Shown here piece by piece: positions 8,132-16,384 of a stretch of 64,000 nucleotides of DNA. The DNA lies in the NCBI GenBank assembly GCA_018335935.1, contig JAGXRG010000026.1:124001-188000 (forward strand), read 5' to 3'. The notes under the pieces were generated by a model, which was not told the DNA's origin, did not search any database, and saw only the letters and a program-made list of their open reading frames with translations. The first letter of the stretch is position 1; each line of letters begins with the position of its first letter. Source of the DNA: Chitinophagaceae bacterium (GTDB taxonomy: Bacteria; Bacteroidota; Bacteroidia; Chitinophagales; Chitinophagaceae). The position numbers were made by a program, and so were the translations under genes.

Positions 8132-10720
8132 ATGAAAAGAATTTTAACCTGTTGTTTTGCTTTTTTATTATTAAGCAATGCTAATCAAGTCTTAGCTAAT
8201 GCACTTTATCCTGTAAGTTTAGAAGAAAAAATTACCTACTCAACCAATATTGTTGAAGGAAAAGTAGTGAGTCAAACTTGTTTTTGGAATGCAAATCACA
8301 CATTCATTTTCACTTCAAACAAAATAAAAGTTTACAAGATTTTTAAAGGTGGCATAACCGCTGATTACATTGAAGTGTTAACACAAGGAGGTACAATTGG
8401 AGACTTAACAATTGAAGCAAGTGACTTATTAAGTTTACAAATAGGCAACATTGGTGTTTTCTTTTTATATCCAAATGTTTTAAATTTAAAATCACCTATT
8501 ACTGGTGAAGTGTTAATGGATGTATATAGTAGCAGCCAAGGATGTTTTGTTTACAATTACAATAATTCTAAAGCCCTTGCCCCATTTGTAACTTATAATG
8601 ATATAACAGGAAGATTATATTCTGAGTTATCCATTAAAACTGGAAACGCGATGATTATAAAAGATCCAAGTTTCACCATTAATTCTAATTCAACAGAAGC
8701 AACACCAGTAATTAGTAGTTTTAGTCCAATGACTGTAAATGCTGGAGCTTCATTAGACCCAACAACAAATGTTTTAGCTATTAATGGAAGTAGCTTTGGA
8801 ACACCTGGAGGATCGGCAGCTGTTTTATTTTCTGATGGAAATACAGGTGGTATTTCTCCAAGTTTTGTTGTAAATTCAACAGATAATCAAATAATTTCTT
8901 GGACAGAAACTCAAATAAAACTAAGAGTTCCTACTAGAGCAGCAACCGGTTATTTTGCAGTTAGAGAATCAAGTGGATTGTCGACTCAATCAACAGATTT
9001 TCTCAATGTTTTTTATAGTATTCTTTCCAATACATTAAGTGGTGTAACTAAAGAAGCCAATTTAATGAATCAAAATGGCACAGGAGGTTATACAGTTTAT
9101 TTTAGCAATAGTACTAATGGTGGTGCATTAGATTTTGATGCATCTGACGCAAAGTTTACTGCTCAAAGAGCCTTACAAACTTGGAGAGAAACTGTAGGTA
9201 TGAATTGGCCTGAAGGTGGTACAACTGCTAGTCAAAATATTGCAAATAACTTAGAAAATATTATCATGTATGATAATACCAATACTGGGGTTTCTCCTTT
9301 ATCATCTGGAGTGTTGGCAGTATGTTATTCGTATTTTAATGGTTGTTCTGGGCAAGAATTACAAAAAACAGCTTTTGACATTATTGTAAGAAATGCTGGT
9401 GTTTCTCAAGGTTCAGCAAATTTCACAACAGGACCATGCTATCCTAGTTCTTCTCAAATTGATTTAGAAACTGTAATGCTACATGAGTTGGGTCATGCTT
9501 TAAACTTAGGGCATATTAACGATGGTACTCAAGGCGTTTACCCAAATAACAATGTTGGTAAATTAATGCATTATGCAGTTAGCAATGGCGTTAAGAGAGT
9601 TTCTCCAGATGCATCTTGTTACAGAGGTGCTATTTATGTTTGTGCACCACAAGGCAATTCATATGGAAGCTGTTTATATACTACTGAAATGACTCAATTA
9701 TCTTACAGTCCAGTTGTAAATGATGAATGTCCAACTACATTCCCTAGCTCTTCAACAAATATTGGCACTGTAGTCAATTTCGATTTAGTAAAAGCCACAA
9801 GTAATATGGCTGGTGATCCTCAATATCAAGATTTACAATGTACAGGTCAAGGAACATCAGTAACTAATACACAATTTTATGCTTTAAAAACCAATACTTC
9901 TGGTACATTAAGTTTAACAGTTTCAGGGTATACAACAACTCCAGGCGGATTAAATCCATGTAATCCAAAAGGCATTGAATTGGCTTTATACAAAGTGAGT
10001 TCTTGTCCTCAAGGTCAAAACTTTCCTTCTCCTGTTGCTTGCAGAACATTTATCACCAACGGAGCTTTATCTGATATCACTGGTTTATTAGCAAATACCG
10101 AGTATTTATTGGTTGCAGATGGAATTTCAAATACAAAAGCTACATTTAATTTAACTCTAAACGGTAGTGCTTTACCCATAAAATTAACCTCATTTAGAGG
10201 TGAAGTTTTTGCGAATAGAAACCAATTATTTTGGACAGCAGAAATTACTCCAGGCACAGAAAAAATAATTATAGAAAAAAGTATTGATGGAACTCGATTC
10301 GAAAATATTGCGGTTTTAAGTGATGATGAAATTCTTAAACCAAGTAATTCATTTAACGATTTTAGACCTTCAACTGGAAATAACTATTATAGATTGCAAT
10401 TGGTTTCAAATACAGGTGAAAAAGAATATTCAAATACCATACTTTTAAGAAGAAATGATAAGTTTTTATTTAGTATTAATCCAAATCCTGTAAAAGATGT
10501 GGCTAATATTCAAATTTCAACAGAAGCAACAGGAGAATATGGCATAGAAGTATATAATATGCTTGGAAAACAAGTTGCTAGAAAAAATGTTTTAGTGAAT
10601 ACAACAAACTCTTCTATACCATTTAGTTTGTCTAATGTAAGTGCTGGAGTTTATCAAATTATAGTAATTGATAAATCTGGAAATAAACTCGCTAATCAGT
10701 CTATTGTTGTTCAGCATTAA
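8132..10720 (+). CDS. secreted zinc metalloprotease with T9SS sorting domain
   Basis: 862 aa. The N-terminal signal peptide (about residues 1-22) ends near ANQVLA. Residues about 190-295 contain an IPT/TIG-like segment (ISSFSPMTVNAG, LAINGSSFGTPG). The zinc site is HELGHALNLGH (H451, E452, H455, H461), with a candidate Met-turn at M479 (KLMHYAV). This is the metzincin pattern, except that Asn replaces the usual Gly between the second and third His. The last 80 or so residues (SINPNPVKDVANIQIS through SAGVYQIIV) are a T9SS type A sorting domain, so export through the type IX system and surface attachment or release are likely. The substrate is unknown. A strong terminator follows at 10741-10768. 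Confidence 0.88.
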   Translation: MKRILTCCFAFLLLSNANQVLANALYPVSLEEKITYSTNIVEGKVVSQTCFWNANHTFIFTSNKIKVYKIFKGGITADYIEVLTQGGTIGDLTIEASDLLSLQIGNIGVFFLYPNVLNLKSPITGEVLMDVYSSSQGCFVYNYNNSKALAPFVTYNDITGRLYSELSIKTGNAMIIKDPSFTINSNSTEATPVISSFSPMTVNAGASLDPTTNVLAINGSSFGTPGGSAAVLFSDGNTGGISPSFVVNSTDNQIISWTETQIKLRVPTRAATGYFAVRESSGLSTQSTDFLNVFYSILSNTLSGVTKEANLMNQNGTGGYTVYFSNSTNGGALDFDASDAKFTAQRALQTWRETVGMNWPEGGTTASQNIANNLENIIMYDNTNTGVSPLSSGVLAVCYSYFNGCSGQELQKTAFDIIVRNAGVSQGSANFTTGPCYPSSSQIDLETVMLHELGHALNLGHINDGTQGVYPNNNVGKLMHYAVSNGVKRVSPDASCYRGAIYVCAPQGNSYGSCLYTTEMTQLSYSPVVNDECPTTFPSSSTNIGTVVNFDLVKATSNMAGDPQYQDLQCTGQGTSVTNTQFYALKTNTSGTLSLTVSGYTTTPGGLNPCNPKGIELALYKVSSCPQGQNFPSPVACRTFITNGALSDITGLLANTEYLLVADGISNTKATFNLTLNGSALPIKLTSFRGEVFANRNQLFWTAEITPGTEKIIIEKSIDGTRFENIAVLSDDEILKPSNSFNDFRPSTGNNYYRLQLVSNTGEKEYSNTILLRRNDKFLFSINPNPVKDVANIQISTEATGEYGIEVYNMLGKQVARKNVLVNTTNSSIPFSLSNVSAGVYQIIVIDKSGNKLANQSIVVQH

Positions 10721-10740
10721 AAATATTTTTAACTAACTTT

Positions 10741-10768
10741 AAGGTTCGGGTAATTCCGAACCTTTTTT
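10741..10768 (+). terminator. intrinsic terminator after metalloprotease gene
   Basis: A perfect 9-bp stem AAGGTTCGG/CCGAACCTT with a 6-nt loop is followed by a T run. It lies 20 nt after the metalloprotease stop and just before the next gene. Confidence 0.85.
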
Positions 10769-10784
10769 ATTTAAATTATTTACT

Positions 10785-11429
10785 ATGACGATAACAGTAT
10801 TTGGAGCAAAAACAAGTGTAGGAATACACATTGTAAAAATGGCATTAGCTAAAGGATATTATGTAAAAGCATTTGATAGAAATATTGAAGATTTGATTGA
10901 TGAAGATTTTAGAAACGACCATTTAACAGCAATTAAAGGCTATGTTTTTGATAAAGATGAAGTACACGATGCAATTAAAAATTCAGATGCAATTATTTCA
11001 TGTTTAGGAGGTAGTAAAGATGGTACAGATAAATCAAGAAGTTTGGGTATGAAAAATATAATTGAAGGAATGTTAAAAGCAAAGGTAAAAAGAATTGTAG
11101 CCATAAGTGGAATTGGTATTCTAAATTATGATGAAAGCAGATTAGCGATTGATGATGAAGAATTTCCACAAGAATTAAAAGAAGTTTCTTTTGAACATTT
11201 GGCAGCATATCAACATTTAAAATCAACTGATTTAGATTGGACCCTTATTTGTCCTTCCACAATAGACAATAAAGATTTTACTGGCGATTATATGATTAAA
11301 GAAAACTATTTGCCCAATCAGAATACTGAGCATGTAAATGCGGGTGATATTGCACATTATATTTTGAAATGCATTTCAAAAAATGAAAGCATCAGAACAA
11401 GAATTGGAATAAGCATGAAACAAATTTAA
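10785..11429 (+). CDS. NAD(P)-binding atypical SDR protein
   Basis: 214 aa. The frame starts at MTITVFGAKTSVGIHIV, a Rossmann GxxxxxG variant, followed by KGYYVKAFDRN, AIISCLGGSKDG and KRIVAISGIGIL. This is the NAD(P)H-binding, NmrA-like/atypical SDR architecture. No classical YxxxK is evident, so it may bind a nucleotide without being a standard oxidoreductase. Relatives act in flavin reduction, redox sensing or anthraquinone reduction, but none can be assigned here. It follows a terminator and precedes the porin gene by 43 nt. Confidence 0.75.
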   Translation: MTITVFGAKTSVGIHIVKMALAKGYYVKAFDRNIEDLIDEDFRNDHLTAIKGYVFDKDEVHDAIKNSDAIISCLGGSKDGTDKSRSLGMKNIIEGMLKAKVKRIVAISGIGILNYDESRLAIDDEEFPQELKEVSFEHLAAYQHLKSTDLDWTLICPSTIDNKDFTGDYMIKENYLPNQNTEHVNAGDIAHYILKCISKNESIRTRIGISMKQI

Positions 11430-11472
11430 TTTGGATGCCTACTTTTACAACTCATAGTAAAAGAAAGATGAT

Positions 11473-12816
11473 ATGAAATTTTATTTGATTGGCCTTTGTT
11501 TATTTTTTTCTCTTATTGTCCAATCTCAAACTAATATTGAAAAGCAAAATTTAAAGTATAATTTAAATGAAAGTGGTTCTCACTTTTTTCAAATAACATT
11601 CTTAAATCAAACTTGGTTAAGGTTTAATGAAAACAATGCTGGAACACTAGTTCAGAATAAACCTCAATCTTCTTCATTTGATATAGGTTTAAGAAGAACT
11701 AGAATTCAGATGTTTGGTCAAATCACAGATAAAGTATTTGTATATTTTCAATTTGGTCAAAATAATTTCAATAGTCAAACTAACAGCACTGGAAATAGAA
11801 AGTTAGCAGCATTTTTTCATGATGCAGTTACAGAATATAAAGTTTCAAAAAATAATGAATTAAAACTTGGTGCAGGTTTAACTATTGCCAATGGTCTTTC
11901 TAGATTTTCTCAACCAAGTATTGGTTCAATTATGACAATGGACGTACCTGTTTTTGCACAAACTACAGTTGACCAAACAGATAATTTTAGTAGAAAGCTC
12001 AGCGTTTATGCACGAGGACAAATTGGAAAATTTGATTATCGTTTTTCTTTAAGTGACCCTTTCCCTATTACATCATCTGGACAAAATTTACCTAGTTTAT
12101 CAACAGTTTCTAATTTTGCACAAGTTGGTCATCAATTACAAACTCAAGGATATCTTATGTATCAATTTTTTGATCATGAACCACACACTACACCATACAT
12201 GACTGGTACATATTTAGGCAAAAAGAAAGTATTGAATATTGCTGTTGGAAGTATTTTTCAAAAAGATGCTATGTGGAAGAAAAATGCAAACAATGATACC
12301 CTTTATGAAAACATGAATCATTTTGCTGTAGAAAGCTTTTTAGACATGCCTTTACATTCATCAAAAAATGATGCTATTAGTGCTTATCTAGGATTTTTTA
12401 AAACTAATTATGGAAGTAATTATTTAAGAATGAATGGACTTATGAATAATGCCAATGGTAGTAACCTGAGTGCGAACAATGGAATAGTAAATCAAGGTCC
12501 AAATTTTGGTAATGCATTACCTATGTTTGGAACTGGAAGTATTGTATACACTCAATTGGGCTATTTATTACCTGCTCAAAATAAAGAGTCGTTGAGATTA
12601 ATGCCTTATGTAGCAACAACTCTAGCAAAATTCGATTATTTAAAGGGCTTATCAACTAATTCATTCAATGCTGGAATCAATTTTTTAATAAAAGAACATC
12701 AGGCAAAAATTTCTTTCGATTGGCAAAATAGACCTACATATAAAATAGAAAATGGAAATATTGTTAATGATGAAAGAAAAAATTGTTTCATTATTCAATA
12801 CCAAATCTTTTTTTAA
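11473..12816 (+). CDS. outer-membrane porin-like beta-barrel protein
   Basis: 447 aa. A signal peptide (MKFYLIGLCLFFSLIVQSQ) precedes a chain of alternating polar and hydrophobic strands, for example FFQITFLNQTWLRF, FDIGLRRTRIQMFGQ and VFVYFQFGQNNF. It ends CFIIQYQIFF, a C-terminal aromatic strand of the kind the BAM machinery recognises. It resembles Bacteroidota porins distantly related to phosphate-selective porin O/P. The substrate is unknown. Its stop codon overlaps by 4 nt with that of the convergent metal regulator gene, leaving no room for an intergenic terminator. Confidence 0.75.
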   Translation: MKFYLIGLCLFFSLIVQSQTNIEKQNLKYNLNESGSHFFQITFLNQTWLRFNENNAGTLVQNKPQSSSFDIGLRRTRIQMFGQITDKVFVYFQFGQNNFNSQTNSTGNRKLAAFFHDAVTEYKVSKNNELKLGAGLTIANGLSRFSQPSIGSIMTMDVPVFAQTTVDQTDNFSRKLSVYARGQIGKFDYRFSLSDPFPITSSGQNLPSLSTVSNFAQVGHQLQTQGYLMYQFFDHEPHTTPYMTGTYLGKKKVLNIAVGSIFQKDAMWKKNANNDTLYENMNHFAVESFLDMPLHSSKNDAISAYLGFFKTNYGSNYLRMNGLMNNANGSNLSANNGIVNQGPNFGNALPMFGTGSIVYTQLGYLLPAQNKESLRLMPYVATTLAKFDYLKGLSTNSFNAGINFLIKEHQAKISFDWQNRPTYKIENGNIVNDERKNCFIIQYQIFF

Positions 12817-13529
12817 TTTTTTACAAAACCACAGGTTTTTGTGGCACAAACTTTACCCACTATACATTGTTCACAAACCACAAAAATATTTTCTGCAAAT
12901 TGTTTACTCACTGCAAACTTCTTTTTATTCACTTCAATACTAATTAAGCCATCGTATTCTTCAATTGCAATTACCTTTATTTTAGAATTGATATTTAATT
13001 GTAGTTTTTCAACATATTGTAAAAAGTTTTTGCTGTTATCTTTTACTGCTACCATTTTACACTTTTTGTCTATGCCAATATCAGCAAGTGTATATTTAAA
13101 TTGAATTCTAAATTGCCCGTTTGCATCTGGAATAATATCGCCATGAGGGTCTATTTGAGGATAGTTTAAAAATTTATCAAGTTTATCAATGAGTTTTGTA
13201 GATTGAATATGCTCTAATTGTTCAGCCACTTCATGTACTTCATCCCAGGTAAATTCTAGTTTTTCATATAAAAAGGTTTCCCAAAGTCTATGTCGGCGAA
13301 TGGTTTCAATAGCATGCTGTTTTCCTTTAGGGGTAAGAGAGATTTTACCATATTTCTTATAGTCAACCAGTTTTTTTTCTTTTAATTTTTTGAGCATATC
13401 ATTTGCTGTAGCAGGTTTTACAGCTAAATGTGTAGCCAATTCATTGGTTCCAACGGTATCTTTTTCTTTAATTCCTAAAGTAATTTGCATTAAGGCTTTA
13501 AGGTAATTTTCTTCTGTAAATGATAGCAT
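12813..13529 (-). CDS. DtxR/MntR-family metal-dependent transcriptional regulator
   Basis: 238 aa. An N-terminal winged helix (about residues 1-72; VKPATANDMLKKLKEKKLVDY) is followed by the dimerisation and metal domain with RRHRLWETFLYE, VHEVAEQLEHIQ and a Pro-x-x-D-P-H-G-x-x-I-P segment. A FeoA/SH3-like domain follows. At the anchor site the order is E103-x-x-E106-H107, which resembles MntR rather than the Cys-x-x-Glu-His of DtxR, but N8 sits where MntR has Asp. The last 20 residues add CEQC, VC and TC cysteines. It should repress metal-uptake genes when Mn or Fe is plentiful. It is divergent from the TonB receptor, the likely target. A -7 box ends only 4 nt before the ATG. Confidence 0.88.
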   Translation of the reverse strand: MLSFTEENYLKALMQITLGIKEKDTVGTNELATHLAVKPATANDMLKKLKEKKLVDYKKYGKISLTPKGKQHAIETIRRHRLWETFLYEKLEFTWDEVHEVAEQLEHIQSTKLIDKLDKFLNYPQIDPHGDIIPDANGQFRIQFKYTLADIGIDKKCKMVAVKDNSKNFLQYVEKLQLNINSKIKVIAIEEYDGLISIEVNKKKFAVSKQFAENIFVVCEQCIVGKVCATKTCGFVKN

Positions 13530-13533
13530 AAAG

Positions 13534-13541
13534 CAAATATA
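13534..13541 (-). promoter_or_regulatory. -7 box of the metal-regulator gene
   Basis: The minus strand reads TATATTTG (exact TAnnTTTG), with only 4 nt between the box and the ATG at 13529. If transcription starts about 5 nt downstream as usual, the mRNA would be leaderless or nearly so. Confidence 0.5.
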
Positions 13542-13553
13542 AATTATTATACA

Positions 13554-13579
13554 AACAAATTTTGTTAGATTTGCCTAAC
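13554..13579. promoter_or_regulatory. candidate operator between metal regulator and TonB receptor
   Basis: Two overlapping dyads lie in the divergent intergenic region: AACAAA-T-TTTGTT (13554-13566) and GTTAG-N6-CTAAC (13564-13579). The second surrounds the TAnnTTTG-like element TAGATTTG (13566-13573) and has arms resembling the TTAG/CTAA core of DtxR-type boxes. Its assignment to the adjacent regulator is inferred. Confidence 0.4.
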
Positions 13580-13584
13580 TTTTA

Positions 13585-13592
13585 TACTTTTG
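13585..13592 (+). promoter_or_regulatory. -7 box of the TonB receptor gene
   Basis: TACTTTTG matches TAnnTTTG, 17 nt before the ATG at 13610. A second match, TAGATTTG, lies at 13566-13573. Either box places transcription start downstream of, or close to, the TTG at 13562, which argues for the ATG as the start codon. Confidence 0.5.
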
Positions 13593-13609
13593 CCTTTCGT
13601 ACTTATTAT

Positions 13610-15895
13610 ATGTTTACAAAATTTACATTTTCCATTATTGCACTTTTAAGCAACACTTTTTTATTAGCTCAATCTTATTCAATTAGTGGTGCTGTCTCAT
13701 TTCAACAAGAGAAAATTCCTTTTGCTACTGTTAGCATTCCATCAAAAAAAATGTTTACAAAAACAGATAGTTTGGGTCAATTTAAAATTTCTAACTTACC
13801 TAATGGTAAATATGATTTGCAAATAAGTGCAATTGGATTTGAAACTTTACATCAAACAATTCTACTAAATTCATCTCAAACAAAACCGTTCCAATTTCAT
13901 TTAATAAAATCATATAATCAATTAGAAGATGTGGTTATTTCTGGAACTCTAAAAGCTGTAAATCGTTTAGAGAGCCCTGTTCCTGTTGAAGTTTATAGTC
14001 CTTCTTATTTCAAAAAAAATCCAACACCTAATATTTTCGAAGCATTACAAAATGTAAATGGTGTAAGGCCACAACTAAATTGCAATATTTGCAACACTGG
14101 AGATATCCATATTAATGGACTTGAAGGTCCATACTCAATGGTTTTGATTGATGGAATGCCAATTTTAAGTAGCTTATCTACAGTTTATGGTTTATCGGGA
14201 ATACCAAATAGTTTGGTGGAAAGAGTTGAGATTGTTAAAGGTCCAGCATCATCTTTATATGGAAGTGAAGCAGTAGGTGGATTAATTAATATTATTACTA
14301 AAAAGCCCACTAATGCTCCAAAATTTTCAGTTGATGTAATGAATACCACTTGGAATGAATTGAATGCAGATATTGCTGCAACAATTCAACTCAATAAAAA
14401 CATTCATATCCTTAATGGCATTAATGTTTTTAAATTCAATGAAATTATTGACCAGAATAATGACAATTTCACCGACGTTACTTTACAAAAAAGAGTTTCA
14501 ATTTTTCAAAAAATAAATTTTTTAAGAAGAAAAAATAAACTATTCTCTTTAGCTGCAAGATATTACAATGAAGATAGATGGGGTGGAGAAACCAGATGGA
14601 ATAAGACTTTTAGAGGAAGCGATAGTATTTATGGAGAAAGTATTTATACCAATCGTTGGGAATTGATTGGGAACTATCAATTGCCAACTACAGAAAAAAT
14701 GTTTTTATCATTCAGTTACACCAATCATTTGCAAGACAGCAGATATGGAAACACAGTATTTGATGCAGAACAAAAAATATTTTTTGCACAACTTACTTGG
14801 GATAAATCTTTTCGAAAACACGATTTATTAGCTGGCCTTGCTTTAAGAAGTACTTTTTACGATGACAATAGTATTGCAACATTTAATGCTACTACTAAAG
14901 AAAATGCCCCAAATCATACTTGGCTTCCTGGCATTTTTATTCAAGATGAAATCAACATTAATAGTAAAAATAATTTGTTATTAGGATTAAGATTAGACCA
15001 TAATAATTATCATGGAAATATTGTAACACCAAGAATAGCTTATAAGTTAAAATTAAATGATAACAATATATTTAGATTAAATGCTGGTTCTGGTTTTAGA
15101 GTAGTAAATTTATTTACTGAAGAACATGCAGCTTTAACAGGTGCAAGAATTGTTGAAGTTAAAAATGAGCTACAACCAGAAAAATCTTACAACGTTAATA
15201 TCAACTATTTGAAAAAATGGTACGGAGAAGATGGTAGCATTTTTAATATTGAATTTTCTAGCTGGTACACTCACTTTAATAATAGAATAATTGGCGATTA
15301 TGATTCTGATCCAAATAAAATTATTTTTGATAATCTTGATGGTTATGCCACAAGTAAAGGCATAACATTAAATTTTGATGGAAGTTTTGTTAATGGCTTA
15401 AAAATAAATGCAGGTACCACATTTATGAATGTTACATCAACAAATAATAACATTACTCAACAACAAATTTTAACTGAAAAGTTTTCTGGCACATGGGCTA
15501 TTTCTTATAAATTTCAAAAAGCAAAACTCAATATAGATTATACTGGAAATGTATATGGCCCCATGAGACTACCTTTATTAAGTGAATTAGATCCACGTCA
15601 ACCCTACTCTCCAACTTGGAGTATTCAAAATATTCAATTTACTTTTTCTGGCCTAAAGCATGTTGAAATTTATGGAGGTATTAAAAACTTATTGAACTTT
15701 ACTCCTAATCAAAATAATCCATTCATTATTGCTCGTTCTCATGATCCATTTGATAAAAATGTTGTTTTTGGTAGCGATGGGAAAGCAATAGCAACTGTAG
15801 AGAATCCATATGGATTAACTTTTGATCCAACTTATGTATATGCCCCTAATCAAGGCATTAGAGGATTTTTAGGAATTAGGTATACTTTAAAATAG
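13610..15895 (+). CDS. TonB-dependent outer-membrane receptor
   Basis: 761 aa from the ATG at 13610; the longer frame from TTG 13562 runs through the promoter. The signal peptide is MFTKFTFSIIALLSNTFLLAQ. Next come a carboxypeptidase-like beta domain (about residues 22-105), a possible TonB box near LEDVVISGT, then the plug with LIDGMPILSS and VERVEIVKGPASSLYGSEAVGG, and a beta-barrel ending FLGIRYTLK. The plug carries C158-N-I-C161, an unusual CxxC. It should import a scarce ligand with energy from TonB. The divergent metal regulator suggests a metal or metallophore. One nucleotide separates it from the thioredoxin gene. Confidence 0.9.
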   Translation: MFTKFTFSIIALLSNTFLLAQSYSISGAVSFQQEKIPFATVSIPSKKMFTKTDSLGQFKISNLPNGKYDLQISAIGFETLHQTILLNSSQTKPFQFHLIKSYNQLEDVVISGTLKAVNRLESPVPVEVYSPSYFKKNPTPNIFEALQNVNGVRPQLNCNICNTGDIHINGLEGPYSMVLIDGMPILSSLSTVYGLSGIPNSLVERVEIVKGPASSLYGSEAVGGLINIITKKPTNAPKFSVDVMNTTWNELNADIAATIQLNKNIHILNGINVFKFNEIIDQNNDNFTDVTLQKRVSIFQKINFLRRKNKLFSLAARYYNEDRWGGETRWNKTFRGSDSIYGESIYTNRWELIGNYQLPTTEKMFLSFSYTNHLQDSRYGNTVFDAEQKIFFAQLTWDKSFRKHDLLAGLALRSTFYDDNSIATFNATTKENAPNHTWLPGIFIQDEININSKNNLLLGLRLDHNNYHGNIVTPRIAYKLKLNDNNIFRLNAGSGFRVVNLFTEEHAALTGARIVEVKNELQPEKSYNVNINYLKKWYGEDGSIFNIEFSSWYTHFNNRIIGDYDSDPNKIIFDNLDGYATSKGITLNFDGSFVNGLKINAGTTFMNVTSTNNNITQQQILTEKFSGTWAISYKFQKAKLNIDYTGNVYGPMRLPLLSELDPRQPYSPTWSIQNIQFTFSGLKHVEIYGGIKNLLNFTPNQNNPFIIARSHDPFDKNVVFGSDGKAIATVENPYGLTFDPTYVYAPNQGIRGFLGIRYTLK

Positions 15896-15896
15896 A

Positions 15897-16373
15897 ATGA
15901 AATTAAATAGACTTTTCATAATTAGTTTATCATTGATTTGTTTTTGCATAAAGTCAAAAGCACAGTTAAAAAAAATTGAGTTTTATCAATTAGATAGTGC
16001 TATAAATCTACAACTAAGACCCACAATAATTTTCATTCATACAGATTGGTGCAAATATTGTTTAGCCATGAAACAAAGTACTTTTAACAATAAAACTGTA
16101 CAAGAAAGTATTAATAGAAATTATTTTTTTGTAGACTTTAATGCAGAATCAAGAGATAGTATTGTATTCAACAAGAAAATTTATTATTACCAACCAACAG
16201 GCATAAATACTGGTTTGCATGAATTAGCAAAAGTCTTGGCTGAACAAAATGGAGAATTAGTTTATCCTACTTTAATAATAGTAAATTCTTCAAAAAATAT
16301 TGTATACAAAACATCTGGCTTTATTTCAGCTAAACAAATGAATTTTATTTTAGAGCAACATCTTCAACAATAA
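15897..16373 (+). CDS. periplasmic thioredoxin-fold protein
   Basis: 158 aa. A signal peptide (about residues 1-22, ending KSKAQ) precedes a thioredoxin fold with the active site TDWCKYCLAMK, the following strand NYFFVDFNAES, and the cis-Pro region VYPTLIIV. The C-K-Y-C centre and the insertion GINTGLHELAKVL match the thioredoxin_7/DUF255-like branch. It is likely a periplasmic reductant or disulfide handler. The gene begins 1 nt after the TonB receptor stop, so the two are almost certainly co-transcribed and may work together. The receptor plug has its own CxxC pair, a possible substrate by inference only. Confidence 0.82.
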   Translation: MKLNRLFIISLSLICFCIKSKAQLKKIEFYQLDSAINLQLRPTIIFIHTDWCKYCLAMKQSTFNNKTVQESINRNYFFVDFNAESRDSIVFNKKIYYYQPTGINTGLHELAKVLAEQNGELVYPTLIIVNSSKNIVYKTSGFISAKQMNFILEQHLQQ

Positions 16374-16384
16374 ATTTCAAACTA

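Noticed and set aside
13562-13609. N-terminal extension of the TonB receptor from TTG 13562
   Set aside because: It passes through two TAnnTTTG boxes and would put 16 non-signal residues before a clean signal peptide that starts at ATG 13610.
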